A DNA stretch of 64,000 bases from contig NC_090437.1 of the NCBI RefSeq assembly GCF_031143425.1, positions 1,178,842,863-1,178,906,862 on the forward strand, given 5' to 3'. Position numbers and translations under genes: made by a program. This document shows, in pieces, positions 37,701-46,173 of the stretch (position 1 is the first letter of the stretch; each line of letters starts with the position of its first letter). Source of the stretch: Pleurodeles waltl. Lineage: Eukaryota > Chordata > Amphibia > Caudata > Salamandridae. Under the pieces are notes generated by a model, which was given only the letters and a program-made list of their open reading frames with translations, made no database searches and was not told the DNA's origin.

Positions 37701-37890
37701 AGAGAAGATGATTTGCAGTGCAGGGACCCATGATGGCACACAAGCAGACAGGCAGACAGATGGGCCAAAAGTGGTAACCCAGCCCACCCTCTTCCAGCTG
37801 ATGATGGGCAAAGACAGGCCTGCTCTTTGCCTGGTCTTTGCCCGAGCACATCCCACGCTCATCCCACATGCATACCATAGTGTGGGAGAT
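34726..37890. other. Anonymous intergenic DNA
   Basis: No supported gene. 35700-35930 is strongly purine-rich on the plus strand. A G9 run occurs near 36685. Confidence 0.5.
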
Positions 37891-38130
37891 TGGAAATCCT
37901 TTTATGGGCCCTCCGGGCAGTGATCTGGTGCAGCTGCAGCCTCCCTGCCATGGTTGATTGTGGTGAGATAGTCTGAGGGCCCCCACGGGCTAACATGCGT
38001 CGCAAGCTGCAGGACAGTACTGGAAATCCTTTTATGTGCCTGCCTGGTACTGATCTAGTGGAGCTGCGTTCTCCCTACTGCAGTTTGTTGTGGGAGAGAT
38101 AGTCTCTGGCTCCCCATGGGCTGAAAAGCG
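37891..38130 (+). repeat. Two-unit ~130-bp diverged tandem repeat
   Basis: Units begin TGGAAATCCTTTTATG at 37891 and 38021. They share GATCT-GTG-AGCTGC, CTCCCT, a GAGATAGTCT block and C-CGGGCT/CATGGGCT-A---GCGTC, but differ at many sites. No coding potential is evident. Confidence 0.7.
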
Positions 38131-39613
38131 TCCCCTGAGGCATATTTGAAGTTTGAAAGAAACAGCCAGGAAGCTGTGAAGAATCAAAGAAGTGAAATAA
38201 TTGTCTGCAATCAGACGAAGTGAATCCTATTGCAGAGGAATACATGATACTAGACTATACATAGATTTGGGTTACTTGGATAGTTAAGCCTGTATTAAAG
38301 TAACAGAAACGTTTTCAACACATAGATGGATAATGTATTCAATCTGGAAACAGGGTGCCATATTTAGATTTTGCTGGATGGACTAGTCCAATAGAAACTT
38401 GATGGATGCCCTGACCTCAAGTTTATTGTAGCCTAACTCACTTGTAATACAGTGGACAGAATATCTGTCACATATTGACAGAGTGTCCTGTCTCCAAAAC
38501 TCTAAATAAGGACCACATAGCTGAAATAGGAATAGAAAGGAAGAGTTTCACATAGTTTTTACAATAGAGAGCCAACTTCACGTGGGGGAGTAAAACTCTT
38601 GAGATCTGAAGTTGAAGATAAAAGATAGCATTTAGGTTTTTTCCATAGACTTTTTGTCTGAGATGATTAAGAGTGGATGGTTTGTTAAGAAGATTCAATA
38701 CTTATTGAGATTGCAAATACTGTTACATATTTCTCACAATGTAGTGAAGAAGAAAGGAGCTGAGGTCCATGTTCTACTTTAAAATCTTAATGGATTAACC
38801 TCATCTGCTATAGCTGTTCATGGGACAAAACAACTAGTTTCAAGTTCTTCAGGAGAGCTAGAAATCCTTGACTAAACAGAAAGCAGGATACTGCTGGCCC
38901 TAAAACTTTGAGGAAAGATTTATAAAAGGATCTCATTCATAATGAATAAGGAGGGTTCCCCATATTCTATCGTAAATGCAAAGTGAAAGAATTCTAAACA
39001 GTTGATCTGGGTGTGGATAGCAACAAAGAAGAATTGAGCTCAATCCAAAAGAGAACAATTCAAACAAGGTTTGACACTTATTTTGAAATGTGTTATTTCA
39101 GTATAAATCTAATATCACGACAAAAAATATGTAGTAATTTTGTACAATATGGTAATTAAATAGGATAGTTAGTAGAGTAGTTAGTTATACATTTGACACC
39201 AAATATTTTTATGTCTTTCATAAATAAGCAGAATTTCTAATTTGAAATTCCCGCATGGCAGATGCATTATAGGTTTATGAATATTTTAGGAGGTTGTGAT
39301 CCCTAGAGCTTCAAAGTCCTTATTTTTATCTTGAAGGAGTCTTCTCATCAATGCACTGAGAAGTCAAATTGCCATTCACTTGTGGTTAGACTGTAGGTTA
39401 TGTTGTGCTCATTTTCTCCAGCTGGGACACTGATGGATATGATGGATATGAAGAAAAGGTGCGATAATTTAATGGACTTTGGCTGTGTGCTCAATCCTAA
39501 TAAGCTTAGAAGGTTTCATCTAGACCCGTTTTATGGTATTTGTCAAATGCAGTCACAGGAAATAAATTACCTCTTCTTTGTCGTGCTTGAAATGGTAGGA
39601 GCATGTTATGTAC
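38131..39613. other. Anonymous intergenic DNA
   Basis: No gene, RNA or complete repeat recognised. Confidence 0.5.
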
Positions 39614-40260
39614 TGTTAGACCTGTCGTCCTTGGCGTGGTATTACCCCAATATTTTGCCTGCACTACTCTTGTTTTGCTGAATTTGTTTTGGTTGGCATT
39701 AGGACTCTGTGCTCTTTACCACTGCTTTCTAGTTCTAAGATGCTTTTGCTTGCTCCTTCAAATATGTTAAAGAGGGAAAATACCTAGTTGGAATATTTAA
39801 TTTACTTGTAGGTCTCTAGTATATGGTACTACATGTATGCACGTTCTGTCAATTAAATGCTACCAGTGGACCTGTAGCACTTGTGCCACCCTCAAACGTA
39901 TTTTTTCGAAACATGTCTCAGGCCAGCACTACAGACTGTGGTGCAGTTTTAAACTTCCATTTAGCAGTTTAGACTTGACAAATGAAATATTTTCCCAGGC
40001 CCAAAGCTTCCTTTTTAAAACATATAGATCACCCCTAAGGTAGGCCAGACAGGCTCATAGGGCAGGGTGCATTGTATTTAAAAAGTAGGACATATGCACT
40101 TAATTTTAACATTTTATGGCAGTGCATATCCCTAAAGCTGTTTTTCACTGCTGTAAAACCTCTATTTCCCTTTGCCTAACACTAGCTTCGTTTTTTTGCA
40201 GTTAATAAGTGCTAACTTTCGATTGGGGGCAGACAGATATATGGCACTCAAATGAATTTT
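39614..40260 (+). mobile_element. Decayed 5' part of a family C-like LTR
   Basis: Begins TGTTAGACCTG and follows the LTR at 32625 and 58806 through TTTTGCCTG, GGCATTAGGACTCTG, CTTTACC, AATTTACTTGTAGG, CAATTAAATGCTACCAGTGGACC, the CCTAAGGTAGG and GGGTGCA-TGTATT blocks. Similarity then fades near 40260 and the rest of the LTR is not recognisable. An old truncated copy. The 93-codon frame at 39400-39681 runs across its boundary and is not a gene. Confidence 0.68.
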
Positions 40261-41120
40261 CATTTAAAGTAATCTTTAATGGTAAATACAATACTAAATG
40301 GTACTTGTAAGTCACCTAGGTTGGCACCACAAAAGCATGCCTGTTTGGCCCTAATCAGTTGACCCCATTTTTTAAACATGCGTAATCACTCATAATCTTG
40401 AACACCGCATAACTTTTCTTTTGCCACACACCTGCTTTAGCTGTGAATTTCTCTATCCGAGGGGGAGTCTGGTTTCAGGAGAAAATGCTGAGTGGTAAAC
40501 TGTGAAGCACACTGTGTGGCTAGACTACTTGTAATGTGCTAGAAAAGTTCAGCTTGTGACTTTGGTAATTGTATGAAAAACAGTTTGACCAGATATCATG
40601 CATACATGCCGTTGGGAACAGTTATAAACAGATCAATGGCAAGCATATTTTGAGTAGCAGATTTAATTCATGCAAATTACGTATAATAGGTGTCGAAAAA
40701 AGTATGCAATTTGGTCCACATCTAACAATCAACAAACGGGAATTGTTTTTATAATCGGTACTTGTCAGGGTTATCAAGGCTGCACTACTCTGCACTACAC
40801 GTTTTGCTTTTTGAACAAAGATTACATTTCTCATCTACCCAACGTTGAATGAATGAACACTTAAAAAGGTTTGAGATGGTTTCCAAGTCATATCTTTCTT
40901 TGGATTCTGTTTTAAACATAAAATGATGCTGATAGAGCGGTCCGTACTAATAATTTACCTGTATTCGGACGCTCTTTAGGCCGATGAATCTTTTGACTAA
41001 GTGGGACTCTCCGTACTCTATGTCGAGCAATTTGTCAAATCAATAATCAATAACGGACATAAGCAATACCCTGATCAACATAACACTTAACAATTAATCC
41101 AGAATACATTTTCGGCGAAC

Positions 41121-41138
41121 CCTGACCTTTCAGTCAGG
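41121..41138 (-). promoter_or_regulatory. LTR stem-loop (provirus B 3' LTR)
   Basis: CCTGAC, 6-nt loop, GTCAGG. Compared with CATGAC/GTCATG in family A and in the family B solo LTR, both sides of the second pair have changed together, which keeps the stem. It lies ~15-20 nt after AATAAA in transcript sense, near the expected cleavage site. Confidence 0.7.
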
Positions 41139-41916
41139 AATAACCACACCAGTTTATTGCAAAGTTAGTGAATTTATTTCCCTATATTAACAAAGCTAGC
41201 ACAATATAGATGTGTCTCAACACCAAATGATAAACGTAAATGAACATTAATAGCTGTCCATAGCGGCGAAACAAGTGCAATCTATGTAGCATTTGAATCA
41301 CAAGACATTCGATAATAGCAATGCAAATCACTAATACGATAATCTGTAATGAGCTAATTGCATACATTTAGTCAGCATAACAAGGTCTCAAATTGCATCG
41401 TGCAACAAAAGGAATCCTCATCTAACCACAAATTAGCATCGGCATGTGGGACTTCATGCAAAAAAAAACAATTTAGCAACATTAATTTAGAAAAACTCCT
41501 AACTAGGGATCTTGTCAAAAATCAGCAGTTGGTTACCTAAAAGAAACACAATGCAATTGTACAATTTCCTTTCATATTTACCAATTACGATCAGCATACA
41601 GGGAAGTCTTCGTCGCACAGGTACCGTTTCTCGATCAGCCTGGGTACCGTTTCGATCAGCATGGGACGGGGCAAAGGGGCAAGGGTGAACGGGGCAAATG
41701 CCTCACGGCGGCAAAATAAAACTACTACTTCATGCAAAGGGATCAAAGTTAAAGTCTCTAGGGCAAGAATCATTTAAAGTCTCTTTCTCTCGATTAGAGA
41801 AAGCATCAAAGTCTCTTTCAAAATGGCGTCGCAGCAAAGTGGGCCATAATAGCTGCAAAATGGCGCAATGGGTGTAGTGTCCGGGTAATGGCCTAATCTC
41901 TTCTCGTGCACCTGGT

Positions 41917-41923
41917 TTTTATA
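41917..41923 (-). promoter_or_regulatory. Candidate TATA box of provirus B LTR
   Basis: TATAAAA on the minus strand. An identical copy in the other LTR is at 54116-54122. No other equally good TATA lies between it and the poly(A) signals, but initiation has not been shown. Confidence 0.5.
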
Positions 41924-42530
41924 GACAACAGTTCAAATCCAGTAGGGTCTTCCATTGGAGGGTTCATAGGTTAGCTTCAAATTGTCCAATCAAAAACGAC
42001 AGTCCTCAAGCTTTTACTTAAGCATACATTATCCTTGGAGATGGGTACGCAAGTTGCAACATTTTATACCAATTAGCTCACTTTCAGAGCCTCCATTGTC
42101 CGCACCTGCAGATCGACCTTGGAGTAAAGAGAAAATATGCCAGGCTGGCACGAAACCTTAAGATAAGCATGTGAACGATCTCAGTGGAAAAGTACAGCTT
42201 CAAGCAAAAATACACGTTTATTAGCACATTGGAAAAATACGAGCATCTAAACCGTGAGACCAGGCAACTAGGCCAAAGCCTCTACTAAAGTAATGCTAAG
42301 CTAAAACATTTCAAACGAGCAAATCGTAGCACACGTCTATGATTATGTCGGATTAGTGCAATTCTAATACATCACGTTACATAAAGCACGCTTATAAATG
42401 TTGGCAAACTACTCTGAGGGCACATTTTGTCCCCGTACAATCTTTATTAGTTCGGTTAAAGTCACACATGATTATTGCAGCACTACGTTTATGCGTTAAT
42501 AAATGTAAAACCTTCATTTCTGCTTCATCA

Positions 42531-42559
42531 ATCCCTCCTCTGATGACTACTTGTCATCA
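42531..42559 (-). promoter_or_regulatory. Polypurine tract and adjoining hairpin (provirus B)
   Basis: AGAGGAGGGAT on the minus strand abuts the 3' LTR. The inverted repeat TGATGAC (42541-42547) / GTCATCA (42553-42559) with a 5-nt loop stands just upstream. Provirus A has the same stem with a 4-nt loop. Confidence 0.8.
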
Positions 42560-42589
42560 CACCAAACCATGCCCACAAATTTTATTCCA

Positions 42590-42841
42590 TTAAAATTCTG
42601 TCAGTTCTCTTTTCCTTTTAATTCCCCTAGTTTTCGCTTTGTATTCTTCTGCCATTCTTTTCATTATTTTCTCTTCCTTCCGTCTTTTAATTCTTTCCAT
42701 AATCATTGTTATTCCCCTTTGTATTCCCCAAATTCCAAATATGCAAATCAGTACAATTAATATTCCCTGTATTATTTTTAGTAATATTCCATTCCAAATT
42801 CCCCCCGATCCAATTTCCCACTGAAGCAAGCCCTTTTCCAA
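42590..42841 (-). pseudogene. env: Out-of-frame membrane anchor and tail of Env (provirus B)
   Basis: An 83-codon frame encodes a strongly hydrophobic segment (LIVLICIFGIWGI) followed by a basic tail ending RKRELTEF. It aligns to the anchor and tail of Env in provirus A. It is in a different frame from the preceding env ORF. The frames part at or next to a run of six C (42801-42806, plus strand). It is therefore the detached end of env, not a separate gene. Confidence 0.88.
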
Positions 42842-44222
42842 CCTTCTCCCACACTCCTGGTTCTTTCAATTCCTTCAAATCTGCACTTTCTTTTGTTAGA
42901 TTAGCAAGCATAGTTTTAATTTTCACACTATTGTCGGGAATATACGTACAACAGTGGCGCGCACCAAGCATTTTGCAAACGCCGCCATCCTTTGCTAAAA
43001 GAATGTCTAAAGCAAGCCTATTTTGAAGAGTCATAGCTCTTTCCGCTGCAAGTTCAGCATCTATCAGTATTATAGCACCTGAAAACTTTGTCAACATGTT
43101 ATCCACTATAGTAGACAACTTTCTTATTTTGATGGAATTCAACACAACTCCTAATGAAGGAATCATGGCTCCAAATATATCTCCTACCACAGCAGCTGCG
43201 GTCTCTCTTTTCTGGATACGATGGGATCCAGATGTCTTTTGAATCATCGATAGGTCATCCAGTTGATAAACCTTTGGGAACACTATACCCAAATAACATC
43301 TCCCCCACCATCCCTTTGGAAGACGATAATAGGCATTATACCCACAAATGTAATATACCCCTGGAATGACAGGGTCAAGTCCGTTCATCATGAATGTCCA
43401 TTTGGCCTTAAAGATAAACGTATGTTTACACTCACTCGCTCCTACGAAAATATTGTCATAATAAGATTCACCTCGATATATACAAAATTTCCCTACATGC
43501 CAAGCATCTAAAGCTATGCTCCCTTGTGTCTTTATTGCGGCAAAATCATAATTATCTACTGAAGTCCTCTTATGTAGCTCTTTTTCTAATTTCGCATTCA
43601 TTTGTGCCTTTCTATCATCTGTGCGATCTAAAAAGCTTATTTCTACTGCAGATAGCGAGCAGGTAAGATTTTCCCTATGAGCGTGAGCCGTTTCAAAAGG
43701 TAGCATTGGCTCGAAAAATTCCCTCATTATTTTAGCATCCCAATCTTTAGCAATCTGGTTTAGTTGCGCTATTATAGGAACATATGCAAAGGTAACATCA
43801 TAATTTGAGTAAAAATACTGTATGTTAGTTTGACCATAAAATCTAGACATTACTATACTACATGTAATCCCGTATGTAAGAGGCATGTGGTGATAAGTCA
43901 CCCCTTCCTTTACTGATGTCGGTATCTGTGTACACACATAACAATCTTTCGCATCCATAGTCTCAACATATTCTGTTAGCAAGCGATAGAAAACATTATA
44001 CGAAAGCTCCTTCTTATCATGCAAGAGTCTCTCATCTATTTCTAGTCTTTTCAGTGCGGTTAGTTCAGTGACAGTAACAGGAGCAAAAGTAGAAGCGTCA
44101 ATTTTCTCATTCTTACCCTTTCCATGCATCGCAAGCACTATTGCCATTACTATTAGTACGCATGCAATTATCAAGCCTATACACACACAGTTACAATATT
44201 TCTTTCTACTGTTTTGCGTCAT
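42687..44222 (-). CDS. env: Envelope glycoprotein, frameshifted before the anchor (provirus B)
   Basis: 511 codons from the ATG at 44222, chosen because provirus A starts at the matching place; the frame stays open to 44303 upstream. Order: short basic N-terminus, hydrophobic signal-anchor (IGLIIACVLIVMAIVLAM), SU with CYVC (43932-43943), and a basic cleavage region IQKR. The last lacks the arginine at P4 that the older copy has. Then a hydrophobic fusion-peptide-like segment (VVGDIFGAMIPSLG), LQNRLALDILLAKDGG and a C-X7-CC motif (42948-42977), one residue longer than the usual gammaretroviral C-X6-CC. After GNWIGG the frame shifts at a C6 run, so the product would end in ~30 unrelated residues and lack a membrane anchor. 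Role: receptor binding and fusion in intact relatives. This copy is probably defective or secreted unless the run length is a sequencing error. Confidence 0.93.
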   Translation of the reverse strand: MTQNSRKKYCNCVCIGLIIACVLIVMAIVLAMHGKGKNEKIDASTFAPVTVTELTALKRLEIDERLLHDKKELSYNVFYRLLTEYVETMDAKDCYVCTQIPTSVKEGVTYHHMPLTYGITCSIVMSRFYGQTNIQYFYSNYDVTFAYVPIIAQLNQIAKDWDAKIMREFFEPMLPFETAHAHRENLTCSLSAVEISFLDRTDDRKAQMNAKLEKELHKRTSVDNYDFAAIKTQGSIALDAWHVGKFCIYRGESYYDNIFVGASECKHTFIFKAKWTFMMNGLDPVIPGVYYICGYNAYYRLPKGWWGRCYLGIVFPKVYQLDDLSMIQKTSGSHRIQKRETAAAVVGDIFGAMIPSLGVVLNSIKIRKLSTIVDNMLTKFSGAIILIDAELAAERAMTLQNRLALDILLAKDGGVCKMLGARHCCTYIPDNSVKIKTMLANLTKESADLKELKEPGVWEKVGKGLASVGNWIGGNLEWNITKNNTGNINCTDLHIWNLGNTKGNNNDYGKN

Positions 44223-44478
44223 GATCTGTATAGAATCAGAGAGATAGAAGCACCTATAAATGAAACTATTTAGCAATTCAGTTACAAAGCTGAACGAGCG
44301 CAATGTTCACACAGTTTTCTTCAGGAGGCCAGTCACTTATCGGTTAGCAGCATTTGTCTCAATTCGGCAATAACTCAGTCTTTATCAGTTCAGCAAGTGT
44401 TTCATCCGGTTTAGCAATGTCTCAGCTGGTTGTTTGTTTCACGTTATATTGTAGCAAGCAATGTCATTTATCACCCTT
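44223..44478 (-). other. pol-env spacer of provirus B
   Basis: Between the Pol stop and the env ATG. No separate gene is visible. The env splice acceptor should lie here or in the end of pol. An accessory ORF of credible length is absent. Confidence 0.5.
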
Positions 44479-46173
44479 TCAATCAACAGCGTCCATAAAA
44501 CTTTTCTTTTCTATTGGTATCTCTTCTTCTTCGTTCTCGATGCTTAGAGATACAAACTCGTCAGTCCAATCGTCATTGACTGCATATGCCCATTCTGGAC
44601 CGGAATATCTCCTGTTGGGTATCCTTTTCCTTTTCAATTTTGCTTCTCTTTTCGATTCTGCCTCGCTGGTACTTTCCTCTTTTGTCAAGTCTTTTTCTTC
44701 ACTCGAGGTTGGTACCACGACAGACACTTCCTTTCTTTTCTCTTTCACTTTTGGCCTTTCTCCGTCGTTCAAACCTTCTCCAGTCCTTTGTTTTACTGGT
44801 GATATACTTAGTCTCCTCTTTGCACCATGTCCATTTGTTGGACCTGCAACCTTTTCTGTAGAAGTTTGAACTGTTTCGTTCTGTTCTGCCTTGTCCCCTC
44901 CTTCTAGGGAATCGATCACGTTCTCTTTTTCTTTTTCTGTATCGTCTGCTTCTGGGAAAGCCCTCCTCTGATCAGGCTCTCCTGCTTTTTCACCTTTTTC
45001 GAGCCCTTTGTCACCGTTACTTTCGTCAGGCTCTGTATCACTTTCAGCTGCTTCAGGTTCCTTGTCACCCTCAGCTGCTTCAGGCTTTTTGCTACCCTCA
45101 GCTGCTTCAGGCTCTTTGTCACCTTCAGCTGCTTCGTCGCTGTCTGAACTTTCTCCTTGGTCTTCCCCAAGTGAGTTTGTCTCTTCGTCCTCCAATAATA
45201 TCTCTCCCTCTCCTGCTTCGGCCTGTTCGCTTTCAGTTCGGTTTTGTTCTGTCTCAGCACTCAGCACTGTTTTATCAGGCACTGGCAGTTTCAGCGCTTC
45301 AACTTCCTCATCTGTGGGACACAACACCTTCTTTGTGTGACTGGCGTGAATCCAGTTGGGAACCCCCGCACACTTCACAGCGGTAGTTGTCGTCAGGATC
45401 ACTTGGAAAGGGCCTTTCCAACGGGGTTCCAGACACGACTTCCTCACGTGCTTCTTTACCACGACCCAGTCACCTGCTTTCAGTGCGTGTCCTGGACCTT
45501 GGATCGGTGGTAAGGTGGTTGCTTCCACCTGGTGAGAGAAAGAGCGGACCACGTCAGCCAGACCTTTGCAGTAGTCTAATAACATATCATCTGTAATATT
45601 CAAAAGCGCGTTTGCGGGAACTGCAGGAAGTCTCATAGCCCTGCCCATGAGAATTTCGTGCGGAGACAATCCAGTCTTTCTATCAGGGGTGTTTCTCATT
45701 GACATTAGCACCAAGGGCAATGCGTCAGGCCATTTCAAATTTGTTGATGCACATATTTTCGCCATTCTTGATTTCAGTGTACCATTCATCTGCTCCACCA
45801 GTCCTGATGCTTCAGGGCGATAGCTACAATGCAGTTTTTGCTCAATGTTCAGCGCTTCGCAAAGTAACTTTCTCACCTCGTTATTGAAGTGACTTCCCCT
45901 ATCTGATTCTAAAGAGATCGGGAATCCGAAACGTGGTATCAACTCTCTCAACAGTAGCTTTGCAACTGTAAGGCTGTCATTTCTACGTGTGGGGTATGCC
46001 TCAATCCAGTGACTAAAAATGCACACAATCACCAACACATACTTCAGACCTCCATGCACAGGCATCTCAATGAAATCTATCTGCATTCGACTAAATGGGC
46101 CACTGGCTCTGCCAATGTGGCTCGCGTTCACAACCGTTCCCTTCCCCGGGTTCATCTGCTGGCAAGTGACACA
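44479..46173 (-). CDS. pol: Integrase catalytic core and acidic Pol tail (provirus B)
   Basis: The same reading frame as the preceding gag-pro-pol ORF, cut off from it only by the TGA at 46174-46176. The first methionine is at 46155. It contains the D,D35E core: MQIDFIEMP, LESDRGSHFNNE, then YRPEASGLVEQMN. A GPFQV…WIHASHTKK segment matches the GPY/F end of gamma-type integrases. From about 45330 on follow ~280 residues not expected in a retroviral Pol. The tail is acidic, with four 9-residue AAEGDKEPE-like repeats (about 45024-45133), then mixed-charge sequence and a final YSGPEWAYAVNDDW…-like end. Part of this tail is retained in provirus A. Integrase joins viral DNA ends to host DNA. The role of the tail is unknown. 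Confidence 0.93.
   Translation of the reverse strand, partial: CVTCQQMNPGKGTVVNASHIGRASGPFSRMQIDFIEMPVHGGLKYVLVIVCIFSHWIEAYPTRRNDSLTVAKLLLRELIPRFGFPISLESDRGSHFNNEVRKLLCEALNIEQKLHCSYRPEASGLVEQMNGTLKSRMAKICASTNLKWPDALPLVLMSMRNTPDRKTGLSPHEILMGRAMRLPAVPANALLNITDDMLLDYCKGLADVVRSFSHQVEATTLPPIQGPGHALKAGDWVVVKKHVRKSCLEPRWKGPFQVILTTTTAVKCAGVPNWIHASHTKKVLCPTDEEVEALKLPVPDKTVLSAETEQNRTESEQAEAGEGEILLEDEETNSLGEDQGESSDSDEAAEGDKEPEAAEGSKKPEAAEGDKEPEAAESDTEPDESNGDKGLEKGEKAGEPDQRRAFPEADDTEKEKENVIDSLEGGDKAEQNETVQTSTEKVAGPTNGHGAKRRLSISPVKQRTGEGLNDGERPKVKEKRKEVSVVVPTSSEEKDLTKEESTSEAESKREAKLKRKRIPNRRYSGPEWAYAVNDDWTDEFVSLSIENEEEEIPIEKKSFMDAVD
45024..45133 (-). repeat. 27-bp tandem repeats encoding AAEGDKEPE units
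   Basis: About four consecutive 27-bp units, three of them at 45044-45070, 45071-45097 and 45098-45124. They encode nine-residue acidic repeats with small variations (AAEGSKKPE, AAESDTEPD). Confidence 0.88.

Larger units (their letters stand above)
40930..42530 (-). repeat. Provirus B 3' LTR
   Basis: 1601 bp from TGATAGAGCG to CATCA on the plus strand. On the minus strand a TATAAAA lies at 41917-41923 and AATAAA at 41173-41178 and about 41154-41159. These are followed by a GT-rich CTGGTGTGGTT and a stem-loop at 41121-41138. If TATAAAA is the true promoter, the R region would be unusually long (about 700 bp). Confidence 0.95.

Noticed and set aside
34734..39600. Possible host exons among 60-110 codon frames
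   Set aside because: No frame shows domain motifs, and no consistent splice-linked set could be assembled by reading.
44354..45340. Plus-strand serine-rich frames of 110-171 codons
   Set aside because: They are the antisense of the acidic Pol tail of provirus B. Glu/Lys codons read as Ser/Phe on the other strand.
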